Shown here: one piece after another, positions 24,084 through 34,720 of the stretch
Numbering within the stretch: position 1 is the stretch's first letter
How the letters are laid out: each line of letters begins with the position of its first letter
Source: Ephemerocybe angulata
Taxonomy: Eukaryota > Basidiomycota > Agaricomycetes > Agaricales > Psathyrellaceae
Length of the DNA: 64,000 nt
Assembly (NCBI GenBank): GCA_013368325.1
Contig: JAACJK010000163.1
Location: forward strand, 1,736,001 to 1,800,000
Direction of reading: 5' to 3'
Program-made: the position numbers and the translations under genes
The notes under the pieces: model-generated
What the model was told of the DNA's origin: nothing
Seen by the model: only the letters and a program-made list of their open reading frames with translations
The model's database searches: none

Positions 24084-25165
24084 GGACTCTGAGCCTTTGA
24101 GTTGAACGTCTTGAAGTCAAGAGTCTACCCGTCAGAAGGACTGGGTACTGTTCCAGGCGAGAGAAGACACGCACCCACATCTCAGCGGTGCAGGTAGCTA
24201 TCAGTGACATGAGTGAAGGCAAGGGGAGAGGGTAGGGGGCGAGAGGAAGATTCGACGGGTACCGACCACGATAACCCTTTGCCCAGTGTCCATAGGTTTA
24301 AATACAATCACGTCGTACAGGCCACCGCAGATGTTCGATTCGGGCTTCCACCATCATCCATTTGCAGGCACCATACGCCTCAGGTTTATCAGGGGCACGA
24401 GGGACGGAGTCTACTGCGTACTGTGGCCGTGGTGGTTCCAAAGCGCTAAACTCCAAACCAAGGAGGCCCTCAAGCCCTCAGTGGGCTGATTATCTTCCAT
24501 TCGTCCTGTCGTATCGCGCTGGAGTGGGCCCGGCGTGCTACTAGGTACGGACTGGCAACCGCCTAAGTCGTGACGCGTTATCACTGTGGTTTGGGATAGG
24601 TTCGAGCCGTGAGAAAGTCCAATTTTCCCTTTGGAGCTTGAAGCCCTCGATCAGATGCCTCTTTCTCCAGACCACTATGCAGCGCATACGGAGGCAACCC
24701 GACTCCTTATCTTCAACATCCACTCTCATGCCCGCCTTGAATCATCGGGTTTGGGCTAGATGGGCTCTTATCGTCTTCTCCTAGTTAGAACCGGACGATC
24801 GTCGATACTAACGTCAACGAACTTCGAAAACATTTGTGTTCTCATGGTGTGTCGATTCGTGTCAATAGTATACCTCACTGAGAGCCATTATTGCGGCATC
24901 TTCATGGCCTTCCTTCTATGTGTCTCCATTGACTTCTTGTCCCTTGAAACCCGCTCCGATTAGAATGGGAAGCCCAGGGTATTGCTTGCGATTCTCGTTC
25001 TTTCATTTAGCAAGGCACCACCTCGTCATCGCACGACGCATGCGTTCTAAAACTGCAGTCGGTATGTCCTCCCAAGCTGCATTTGTACCTGTGGATACTG
25101 AACTAACGTCGGTGTCTAGGCCATTTGGAATACTACACGAAACAATTAAGCCTGTCTCTACTATC
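24084..25165. other. Gene-poor interval before the laccase cluster
   Basis: Only short frames without domain-like composition are present. I see no gene, tRNA or repeat that I can defend. Confidence 0.4.
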
Positions 25166-25554
25166 TCAGCCTTGAGTCGTCGCAGGGGGAGCCTCAATAG
25201 TGTCTGGGACCGTTGGGATAGGCGTGGATTCGGTGATGCTTGAGCTTTGGCTGTTTAGAAAGAGGTGTGTTACTAATAGGTTTGAGAGGTAGAAGGAAAG
25301 TGTGTGAGGGCCGTACGTCCAGGTAACTACTGTTGTGCGAGTGACGATAAAAGGCGATTGGCTGACGATTTCTTGGAAAAATCTCGTTGCAGTCAATACG
25401 TCGCCCTGAGCCGCGTTGACCATCGTTGGCTAGAAACAAACGTGCATAAGTGAGTGAGTGCAATCATTCTCCAAGAAGTTCAATATATGTAACTGACCGA
25501 CGTGGACGCTGCCAGCAGGGCAGCGAAAGTGAGGAAGAGGGGCTTGATATGCAT
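25166..25554 (-). CDS. Small secreted protein 1, divergent from laccase 1
   Basis: Exons 25498-25554, 25317-25429 and 25166-25244 give 82 aa. A signal peptide (MHIKPLFLTFAALLAASTS) is followed by the mature part QGDVLTATRFFQEIVSQSPF, VTRTTVVTWT and an acidic, Pro/Thr-rich tail (SSITESTPIPTVPDTIEAPP). There are no cysteines, so it is not a hydrophobin or a classical Cys-rich effector. A paralogue with the same gene structure lies at 34338-34720. Both genes start about 0.58 kb from a laccase gene on the opposite strand, which suggests co-regulation. Pleurotus POXA3 laccases are known to carry a small subunit. Whether this is an analogous partner is only a hypothesis, and this protein is much smaller. 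Confidence 0.8.
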
Positions 25555-26127
25555 GGTCAGAGAAGTCGCCTGTGACTCTCCAAGGTCTCCCCGTCATGGT
25601 ATGTATATACCTGGCCCTGTTTGACGAACATTGCACTTTCGTGCGACCATCGGAGCCGGGAAGAAGCTCAAGAAACCATACACAAGTACCATTTGGACTT
25701 TGCGCGTATCTAAACTGACATGACATATACCCCGTGTGTTGAGTGCGCAGATCCCCCTGTCTGACCCACCTAGCCTCAAAGTGGCTCTTTCTTACCAGGT
25801 ACTCTGCACACGCGACCATCAGAGCAGCGCCTTGCCCGGGAGGGTGTTGACGAGGAGGTGACATCATGCTCTTTTACGCGTAGATCAACTCGACGGGGAC
25901 GGACTACGCGTGCTACGAGGCTTCTTTCGCTATCTCTGCCGTCACGAGAGATGAGTACTTGCAAAAGCTCAGCTGGTCGGCCCACTTTCCATCCTGTGCT
26001 CCTAGTGGTACTATCCTTGGGTGTCACTGAGTTTTTGTTGAGTTTGATGCATCCTTATAAACCCCTCAAGATCTGCTATGTTCGCGATTCCACTAGGCTT
26101 CCCGATCCGAAGGCCCTCTCTCGCATC
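25555..26127. promoter_or_regulatory. Bidirectional promoter, small secreted protein 1 / laccase 1
   Basis: The 573 bp between two opposed start codons contain a TATA-like TATATA at 25604-25609 serving the minus-strand gene (50 bp before its ATG). TATAAAC at 26056-26062 serves laccase 1 (about 70 bp before its ATG). No transcription-factor site could be assigned with certainty. Confidence 0.5.
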
Positions 26128-28369
26128 ATGCTGGCCTTCTTGTTCTTTCTGTTCCAACTCGTGGTCGTTGCTTTGGCTGCCATAGGGCCAGTCGCCGATG
26201 TCCACATCGCAAACAAGATCATCCAGCCAGACGGCTTCAGTCGCTCGTAGGTCTACGCCCCTCATGAGCTCGACCACGATTATTGATTCTATATTCTTAT
26301 AGAGCCGTGTTAGCAGGTGCCTCTGCAAGCACCCTGAGCTTTCCTGGCCCTGTGATCAGAGGCTGGAAGGTACGGCTGTGATGTTCTTTCGAATGCCAGC
26401 ACTTCGCACGGACTCTGATATCGTTCTCCGAACTTCGCCAGGGAACCGTATTTCTCTTAAATGTAATCGATGCCTTAACCGACACAACCATGCTACGCAC
26501 AACCAGTATCGTGAGCTTTTCTGATTCTCTGCCAACCCAGTAACCGTTTTAATGACTGGTGCGACACATGCCAGCACTGGCACGGGTTCTTCCAAGCGGG
26601 AAGCGCGTGGGCGGACGGCCCAGCGGGAGTCTCGCAGTGCCCTATCGCACCTGGAAACTCGTTCCAGTACAGGTTCAACGTTCCTGATCAAGCGGGTACT
26701 TTCTGGTATCACTCTCACCACGGTGCGTATTGCCAATATCTCCACTCTTCTCGAGTACGCCGCCATCACCACAACAAAGGTTTATGGTTTATACTTTAGT
26801 TTCTCAGTACTGTGATGGACTTCGTGGTGCCATGGTCGTCTACGATCTCCTGGACCCCCACTTATTAAGGTGCGATGTTTAATTGCTCAGTAACGTCACC
26901 GCTGACTCCACTATTTAAGCCTTAGATACGACGCCGACAACGAAGGAACCATCATCACCCTCGCGGATTGGTCTGTGTATGTTTCTGGGCCAATAACAAT
27001 GAAGCTAACCCCGCTTAGGTACCACACCCCTGCGCCATTAGCTGGACTTGTCCCCACGGCGGACGCGACGCTTATCAACGGCAAGGGCCGCTATGCTGGT
27101 GGTCCTACTACCCCTCTCACTGTCATCGCGGTAAACCGAAACCGACGCTACCGTTTCCGACTCGTCTCCATCTCTTGTGATCCAAACTACATCTTCTCTA
27201 TAGATGGCCACACTCTCGTACGTCCCCCAATCTCGACCTTTCTTACGCTACGTTGATTCATTGATCTGCCTCTAATCAACTTCCAGATGATCCTCGAAGT
27301 CGACGGCCAGAACGTTCAACCTCTCACAGTCGACAGCATTCGCATCTTCGCAGGCCAACGCTACTCCTTCGTCCTCAGCACCAGCCAACCTGTCGCCAAC
27401 TACTGGATTCGCGCGAATCCTGACGTCGGAACCACCGGGTTCGCTGGCGGGATCAACTCCGCGATCCTGCGCTACGTCGGCGCCCCCAATGCAGACCCCA
27501 CAACGTCCCAGGCACCCAACTCCAATACATTGGTCGAGACAGACCTTCATCCTCTCACTGGTCTACTAGGCAGCCCTGCAGCACCAGGTACCCCGACGCA
27601 GGGGGCTGCGGACGTCAATTTGAATTTGGACATTCTGTTTGACTTTGCCGCTTTGAAATTCAGGGTGAATGGGGCGGCGTTCGATGAACCGAGTGTCCCG
27701 GTTCTGTTGCAGATTTTGAGTGGAGCGAGCACGCCACAGACGTTGCTCCCCCCGGGGAGTGTGTATGTGCTACCGAGGAATAAAGTAGTTGAAATCAGTA
27801 TGCCTGGGGGGTCTGTTGGGGGACCAGTGAGCCTTCCAAACACACATCGTTCGCTTCGAGGGTCGACTAATCCCTTTAACAGCATCCTATCCATCTACAC
27901 GGGCACGCATTCAGCGTGGTTAGGAGCGCCGGTAGCAGTGCTTATAACTACGCGAATCCAGTCAGGCGCGATGTTGTGAGCCTCGGTGGTGCAGGAGATA
28001 ACGTTACCATTCGTTTCCGAACCGATAATGCAGGGCCTTGGATTATGCATTGGTACGTCGAAAGGTTCTTCTTCCTACCGGTTGTGGATACAGAGCTGAT
28101 AAGGTCAACACAGTCACATTGATTGGCATCTCGTCCTGTAAGTATCCCTGTCGTCCTCCTAGTAGCTATCCTGACTCAAGGCCCGGTACGTGCACAGAGG
28201 CCTCTCGGTGGTGTTTGCAGAAGACGTACCTAACATCGCGAGCTCGAATCCACCCGGTGCGTGTGGTATTACTGACAGTAGAGCCTGACAGCTTACGGGA
28301 CTCGCCATCTGTCCAGCTGACTGGGACCAACTCTGTCCGATATACGACGCCCTCCCACCTGGGACTTGA
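26128..28369 (+). CDS. Laccase (multicopper oxidase) 1
   Basis: Twelve exons give 520 aa: 26128-26246, 26303-26369, 26442-26510, 26575-26722, 26800-26869, 26926-26970, 27019-27217, 27287-27826, 27883-28052, 28114-28137, 28198-28256 and 28317-28369. The signal peptide is [17 protein letters not shown]. Copper ligands appear in [25 protein letters not shown] and HCHIDWHL, so all type 1-3 sites are present. The position ten residues after the type 1 Cys is Leu (class 2, intermediate to high potential). Odd points are HSHHVSQYCDG where most laccases have HSHLSTQYCDG, and Val instead of Glu after HCHIDWHL. It is a secreted phenol oxidase (O2 to water), relevant to lignin, pigment or defence chemistry. 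It is paired head-to-head with a small secreted protein gene. Its closest visible relative is at 31549-33751. Confidence 0.95.
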
Positions 28370-29025
28370 GCTGAGGATGGCAGCGTCGTGTAACACCGAA
28401 GGGAAAGGATGTTATTTCATTCGTTTCTATGCATATTGTTTTCGTAAAGCGATTACAGGGGTAGTTTGACGAGAATCTGAGTAGAAGCCGAGATTGTGAG
28501 CCGCTACAGCCACAAACACGGGCGCTTAATTGCGGTAATGCTGATTTTGATCGATAAGTGGACTCATTTTGCGTGTATCGCGACAGTGAGACTCACACTC
28601 TCTTCCGTCAACACTCATATCCTTCTCCTTCAAGCATTGATATCTGAATGAAGAGGACTGGATGCGGCATGGGTAGACTGCGCTCGTGAATAAGCGCTCA
28701 GATATTCAAATTCTGGGAATCTACTGACTTGGGATACGGGGTAGAGCTGGTACGAATGCAATTGTGTGAAGCATTCTATCTCAGGGTGTGTCCATGGTCA
28801 GCCATGTTATGGGGTATCTGCGAGTGCGCTTATCAGGCTGTGGGACAGAAATTTAATAACCCCATGAGGTGCACCGGAGGCTAGGCAAATCGCCGTGGGG
28901 AATTGAAGGATCGTCGCTTCTGCATTAGTCCTAATCATGTCGTCTTCCATTTGGTTATGTATAAAGCGAGGGCCAGAGGGCGGAGACCCCAAGCTAGCGC
29001 CACCATCTTAGCCGCTTCGTGCAAT
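28370..29025. promoter_or_regulatory. Intergenic and promoter of hydrophobin 1
   Basis: I see no gene. TATAAAG at 28960-28966 lies 60-66 bp before the hydrophobin ATG. The motif GGGCGCTTAA occurs near 28520. Confidence 0.45.
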
Positions 29026-29570
29026 ATGCTGCCATCCAGTCCCCTTTGCCTTGCCCGCAGCGGTAAAGCCCTACATCCGCTATCTATAGCGATATTACTC
29101 CTTCCAGTAGTCACCTCCGCCCAGACATGCACCTACGCATCCCCTCCTGGAATCGGGTGCCCACTGTTCCCTCCGACACCCATCTGGCCGTCCCAGTGCG
29201 CGACTCCTCCGATCCAGTGCTGCAGCAGCGTCTACGCCCCAGACCATGCATTCGTGCGCCCTCTTCTTGGGATGGTGGGCGTCAATTATGCGGCTTTGAA
29301 TGGGCTTGTCGGGGCCAACTGTAGCCCTGTGAGTGTGGTCGGGACCGGGACTGGGAGCTGGTAGGTCATATTCAACATTCATCTTTCAAGTTTAAAGAAA
29401 TGTGCGCTGAAGGAAGGTCGTCCACAGTGCTGCGCAACCTGTTTGTTGCCAGAATAACTATGGTGAGCCCTGTACTTCAAATATCTTCTACATTACCATG
29501 GCTAAAATGACCTTGCCCGCTACTAGCCGGGATCGTCTATACAGAATGCGTGCCTGTCATCCTGTTCTAA
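29026..29570 (+). CDS. Class I hydrophobin 1 with two extra cysteines
   Basis: Exons 29026-29360, 29428-29462 and 29527-29570 give 137 aa. A long N-terminal region precedes the signal core LSIAILLLPVVTSAQ. The eight-cysteine class I pattern is complete: C-X6-CC-X32-C-X12-C-X5-CC-X11-C. It starts at SQCATPPIQCC and ends at VYTECVPVILF. Two more cysteines (TCTYASPPGIGC) precede the first canonical one, so the mature protein has ten. Hydrophobins self-assemble at air-water interfaces and coat hyphae, fruit bodies and spores. The gene lies between two laccases and is a tandem relative of the gene at 30590. Confidence 0.92.
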
Positions 29571-30589
29571 CTGAAGGCCCTCGTCCCCGTTGATGTGCTG
29601 CGATACTGTATTTTGAGCCTGAGGAATACCACGCTGTTCAATGGATTCTCACATAGCTATGATAATACATTTACGTCCGGAAAACTGAAGTATTAATCCG
29701 CACGGCGCATGCTCCATCTTCAGAGATCTGCGACACCGCGTTCCTGTCGTCACCGCGTCACCGCGTCACCGGCTGTGTCATAATATCATATAATGCTTAG
29801 TACTCTTATTCGATACGAACTGGATTGTCAGTCTCCTGTCGACACATGGATTTCAGACATACATGCACTGGAGCCGTTGTTTCTATGTTCTCGCATACAT
29901 ATACTGGTATCCTCCGCCAATCATCTCTCCTCCGTTGTGTTGGGGTCACAGGGGTCTGAAGTTGCATTCGCTCACCCTTCACCTTTTACCCTTGACCCTA
30001 CGTACACTTGTCACTGGCCACCGAGCGAACGTTTTAAACGGCGGTGGTATGACCAAAGTCCTTGATCTTCAATTTCGACGGGCATGGGATTCGGTACCCT
30101 TTTGAGCACGACGATCATCAAGCCGCCGTCGCCACCAGCGTCGTGGTTCGACGGCGGGTTTGGATGAACCTTTACTCTTGCCCCGCTAACTGAGCTCAAC
30201 GCTCGGGTTCCGTGCGGTACTCATAGAGGCATGAAAGGGGCAATTATTTGCAAGCATCTGCAGGTAAATTGGTGTAGCCTGCATTCCAGCACCACTTTGC
30301 GTACCGAATATTTCGAGGATCGTCGGGTTTCTTTCGAGATATCCGTTGCATTCAACGTTTACCGACGACATCGTGCTACTTTCAACCTCACGCGCCGGCC
30401 TATCTCTGACAGTTCATACAACACTCCCTGTCTTATGCTCCACCTTCTCATTCGGGTGGTGCAGAGCTGCTTCAGACATTTACGCATCATCATGCATCAA
30501 CGCAGTGACAATAAATGTATATAAGCACAAGTTCCTCACCTCAATTCTTCACTCGAACAACCAGCCACGTTCAGTACACTTCTCTCAAG
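29571..30589. promoter_or_regulatory. Spacer and promoter of hydrophobin 2
   Basis: The spacer is 1 kb with no supported gene. A short CACCGCGTCACCGCGTCACCG triplication occurs near 29749-29770. TATATAAG at 30518-30525 lies about 65-72 bp before the ATG and is a strong TATA box. Confidence 0.55.
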
Positions 30590-31069
30590 ATGCAATTCAA
30601 AGCCTTCACTCTCACCTCTCTCTTCGCTCTCGTCAGCGTCGCCATTGCCACCGGCGGAGGCGGAACCCCTCCCCCGCCGACGCCCACCATCCCAGCAAGC
30701 CAGTGCAACACTGGCCCCATTCAATGCTGCAACAGCGTCCAGGCGGCCAACGCTCCTGCCGTTAGCACCCTTCTTGGGTTGCTCGGCATTGTCCTCCAGG
30801 ACGTCACCGCGCTGGTTGGGGTTACCTGTAGCCCCATCTCTGTCATTGGGGTGGCCGGGAACTCCTGGTCAGTAGGCTCACCACATAGCTATAGCCGTCG
30901 CGCACGTACTCACTCATTATTCCATAGCTCTGCGCAGCCAGTCTGCTGCACAAACAATACCTTCAGTAAGCATTTCGCTGTGGACTGAATGTGTTGGAAT
31001 ACTCATCGACTCTGTCTCGTAGACGGCGTCGTCGCCCTTGGATGCAGTCCCGTCAACCTCAACCTCTAA
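30590..31069 (+). CDS. Class I hydrophobin 2
   Basis: Exons 30590-30867, 30928-30965 and 31023-31069 (phase 2 and phase 1 introns, the same positions as hydrophobin 1) give 120 aa. The signal peptide is MQFKAFTLTSLFALVSVAIA, followed by a Gly/Pro linker (TGGGGTPPPPTPTIPA). The cysteine pattern is C-X6-CC-X32-C-X12-C-X5-CC-X12-C, with SQCNTGPIQCC, SCSAQPVCC and a C-terminus of CSPVNLNL. This is a canonical class I hydrophobin. The first three inter-cysteine spacings equal those of hydrophobin 1, which supports tandem duplication. A strong TATA box suggests high, developmentally controlled expression. Confidence 0.96.
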
Positions 31070-31548
31070 GCCTCAAGCGACATGGCCGGCCGCCGGATGC
31101 ATTATCAAGGAGCCTGCAGCGCTTTCTCCCGTCAGATCAATATGTCAGATATTGTGTCTCATTTACGGATCTTGCGACCCACTTGATTCTGCTTGCCACT
31201 GGTGTATCAGTAAACTAGCTATTATATTTGGACTGCGTGAGGTCCATACGTACGTTCGAACAGTGTGGATACTCAATTATTATGTCTGCGTGTTCCGTTC
31301 AGATAAGTGAACAGCACGGCCCGCATGGATTACCGCCACGCTCAACCGGGCGCTCATTGGGCGCTTATCTCATCCTTGACTCAAGAAACGCGGGAAACAT
31401 CGCCAAACCGAGGTGTGGATTGAGATACAGTACTATTACATTCATAAGGTCGTACATATCGCATTCAATACCTTAAAATTGATTGATTCACTTCACATCC
31501 GTCATCTCGCTGAAGCGCTCATTCCTCAACTCACGGGCAACTTTGTAC
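31070..31548. other. Convergent 3' region, hydrophobin 2 / laccase 2
   Basis: I see no gene. The paired motif GGGCGCTC..TTGGGCGC at 31348-31367 matches the one near 14803. Confidence 0.45.
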
Positions 31549-33751
31549 CTAAGTGCCGGCAGGAAGAGCGTCGTAGATTGGGCAAAGTTGATCCCAGGCG
31601 GCTGTTTATTGCGAGAATACGGGTAATCAGCAAAGTTCTGGAATATAGTTGGACTGGAAGAATACGCACTAGGTGGGTCGGAGCTCGCAATGGCGGGAAC
31701 GTCTTCAGCGAACACAACAGACAGTCCACTATGCGCAGCATAAGTTTCAAGCCCAGAGAATGCTAAGAGATAGTGATGCTTACAGGACGAGATGCCAGTC
31801 GATATGGCTTGGCACACAGGCGTCAGTATGGTCGACTCGGATCTGTCGAGATCAAGAAATGCGGCTCACCAATGCATAATCCAGGGGCCAGCGTTATCAG
31901 TACGGAAGCGAATCGTAACGTTATCACCAGCCCCTCCGAGACTAACGACGTCGCGCTGGACAGGATCGACATAGTTGTACGTGGTGCTCCCCGCACTGCG
32001 AACGACGCTGAAGGCATGGCCGTGCAAATGAATCGGGTGCTGCAAAACAGTCTTAAATACGACAACTTCAACAGTGAACGAAACAGGGCAACCTACAGGA
32101 CTCCCAGTCGATCCTCCAGGCAAGCTCAACTCGATAACCTTGTTCTTCGGCAAGACATACACGCTCCCGGCTGGGAGCAAGGCCGCCGGCGTACTCGCAC
32201 CGCTCAGAATCTGTAACAAAACGGGCACAGTCGGCTCATCGAATGTCGCCCCGTTCACCTTGAACTTCAAAGTCGGGAAGTCGAAGAGGATGTCCAAGTT
32301 TAGGTTGACGTCCGCAGCGCCCAGAGTCGGTGTGCCGGGGGCAGCCGCATTCGTCAGCGGGTGGAGGTTGGTCTCAACCATGGGGTTCGAGTTGGGCGTT
32401 TGGGTGCTCGTGGGGTCGGCGTTGGGTGCACCGATATATCGCAAGATCGCCGAGTTGATGCCTCCCGCGAATCCGGTGGTGCCGACGTCGGGATTGGCGC
32501 GGATCCAGTAGTTGTCAACGGGCTGGTTGGTGTTAAGGACGAAGGAGAAGCGCTGCCCAGCAAAGATTCGGATGCTGTCGACGGTGAGCGGGACGACGTT
32601 GATTCCGTCGACTTCAATGATAGTCTAGAGTCAAGAGCCGCTTTGGGTTAGCGACGAGTTTAGCCGTCAGAATGATTTTTGAACGTACGAGAGTATGTCC
32701 GTCGATGGAGAAAACATAGTTCGGGTCGCAAGAGATCGAGACGAGGCGAAAGCGATACCGTTTGTTTCGTTTCACGGCAATGACGGCGAGAGGGACGGTG
32801 GGGCCACCAGCATAGCGGCCTTTCCCATTGATAAGAGTTGCATCGGCGGTGGGTACCAGCCCGGCGGAGGGTGCTGGGGTATGATACCTGTGCGCGAAGT
32901 TATCAGGATGGATAACAACATGGGTATAGGAAAAGATAATACATACCAATCAGCAAGGGTGATGATAGTGGCCTCGTTGTCAATGTCATATCTGTGCAAA
33001 GAAGAGTTAGTCGGCGGCAACTCGATATGAGTGGATTCCACAAGCAAGATGTACGTACCTCGACCTATGTGGGTCGAAGAGGTCGTAAACAACCATCGCT
33101 CCTCGGAGACCGTCACAATATTGAGACACTATGATACGTTAGTCCGTCTACGACCGAGTTATGAACCTTGTATAAAAGCACGTACCATGGTGGGAGTGAT
33201 ACCAAAATGTACCGGCCTGGTCAGGAACGCTAAACTTGTACAAGAACGAATGGCCAGGTGCGATGGGGCATTGGGTGACACCAGCTGGTCCGTCCGCCCA
33301 CGCACTTCCGGATTGGAAAAATCCGTGCCAATGCTGAAGGATGGTAGGTCAGCTATACCGCAGTACTGAGGGGTGATGGGTACTCACGATGCTAGTGCTG
33401 CGCAGCATGGTGGTGTCCGTCAAGGCATCAACGACATTCAAGTAGAAGGTGTTGCCCTAAGTCGAGTCAGGTCAGATCATCGTGAGCACGACTGGCAGGG
33501 GAGGATATCCTACCTTCCAGCCTCGGATGACGGGACCCGGGAAGGTAAGGGAGCTCGCAGAGGCACCTGCAAGGACAGCCCTACGAACGGAGATCAATTT
33601 CGAGGCAAATATGCAAGTATATCAAGACTGACGATCGAGTGAACCCATCGGGCTGTACGTTCTGGTTGGCAATATGGACGTTGGCGATGGGGCCTATGGC
33701 ACCCAGCGCAGCGGCCACGAATTGCGAGAGGATTACAAGGGGAAGTCTCAT
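31549..33751 (-). CDS. Laccase (multicopper oxidase) 2
   Basis: Minus-strand gene with an intron layout like laccase 1. The signal peptide is [17 protein letters not shown]. An in-frame ATG 12 codons upstream (33787) is possible but would lengthen the n-region. Copper sites are [26 protein letters not shown] (joined to [10 protein letters not shown]), [13 protein letters not shown] and HCHIDWHL, with Leu ten residues after the type 1 Cys (class 2). The C-terminus is [17 protein letters not shown] followed by a stop at 31549. The HSHHVSQYCDG and HLVLGLSVV variants are shared with laccase 1, so the two are close paralogues of about 520 aa. Its start lies 586 bp from the divergent small secreted protein gene at 34338. 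A TATA-like ATAAAAAG lies about 57-64 bp upstream of the ATG. Confidence 0.94.
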
Positions 33752-34337
33752 CGAGAAGGGAGCTTCGAGGAAGGGGAAGCTTGACAAAACGTCCTCAGAG
33801 TATGAGGCTTTTTATGTCACTGCCAGAGTTAATCACAGTCGCTCTCTAGTGGGTAGCGGTGTTCAGGTCTGGTGTGAGCGTAGTCATCTCTTCCTTACCC
33901 AATGTCGTCGAAACTGCGCCTTTGTCCTGGAATCGTGACGGCAGAGGTAGAAAAGATCAGGAATTGTACCTGCCGAGCATGTGCGTGCGTCGCACATCCG
34001 CGTCGGAGTTCTCTTTCAAGCGCTCGCAGCTAGGGCGTGGATATTTACGGGGGGTACTTGGAGGGACCCAACCATATTCAGGTAAGACGATCTTCCCCTT
34101 CAGAATGGAGCTACGCGCAAACCAGGAACGTTTTACCGTAAGTTCCAAATGGGAGTCAGAAATTGTTGTTTTTCCTCGCCCGACCTTCGGATAATCGTGC
34201 ACTTTTTGTCGATGAATCTAAAGATGATATTAGCCCAATTAAAGGCCACAAATCGGGAAAGACAGAGATCAAATATATACCATGCCCAAGGGGTCAAAGA
34301 CGCCCAAGTTCCTTCGATTTGTTCCCTCCCCAACACC
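33752..34337. promoter_or_regulatory. Bidirectional promoter, laccase 2 / small secreted protein 2
   Basis: This is the mirror image in layout of the region 25555-26127. It has a TATA-like element for the minus-strand laccase at 33808-33815 (reverse of CTTTTTAT) and TATATAC at 34274-34280 for the plus-strand gene, 58-64 bp before its ATG. Confidence 0.5.
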
Positions 34338-34720
34338 ATGCAATTCACATCGCTTCTCCGATTCACTCTTGCCACGATTGTGGCGAGTCAACTGGTCAGT
34401 TACATCGTCATTGGCGAGTTTCCACTCACTCATCCACGACTCGGTAGCCTATCGCAGTCAGTGCAGCTGAAGGAGACGTCCTGACCGCGACCAAAGTCTT
34501 CCAGACGATTGTCAGCGAGTCACCGTTCCTCGTCACTCGCTCAACCATCGTTACCTGGACGTAAGTGTCTTTCTGCTCACCCACCTCTCAAGCCGTCAAG
34601 CTGATGATGTTCGTATCTCGTTTGCAAAGCCAAAGCGCCAGTATCACTGAGTCTACCTCGATCACGCCCATTCCAGAGAGCATCGAGACCGCCCCCGCGA
34701 CGGCTCAAGTCGAAATCTAA
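34338..34720 (+). CDS. Small secreted protein 2, divergent from laccase 2
   Basis: A signal peptide (MQFTSLLRFTLATIVASQ) is followed by AAEGDVLTATKVFQTIVSES, then PFLVTRSTIVTWT and the tail ASITESTSITPIPESIETAP, ending AQVEI. The last intron is 34561-34635 (phase 2). The first intron ends at 34457, but its donor is unclear: GTCAGT at 34395 would break the frame, so a site such as GTTACA at 34399 must be used. The protein is about 84 aa without cysteines and closely resembles the product at 25166-25554. The two occupy mirror positions beside the two laccases. Function is unknown. Confidence 0.75.

Noticed and set aside
24595..24620. GGTTCGAGCC, resembling a tRNA B box
   Set aside because: No matching A box, acceptor stem or cloverleaf can be formed around it.
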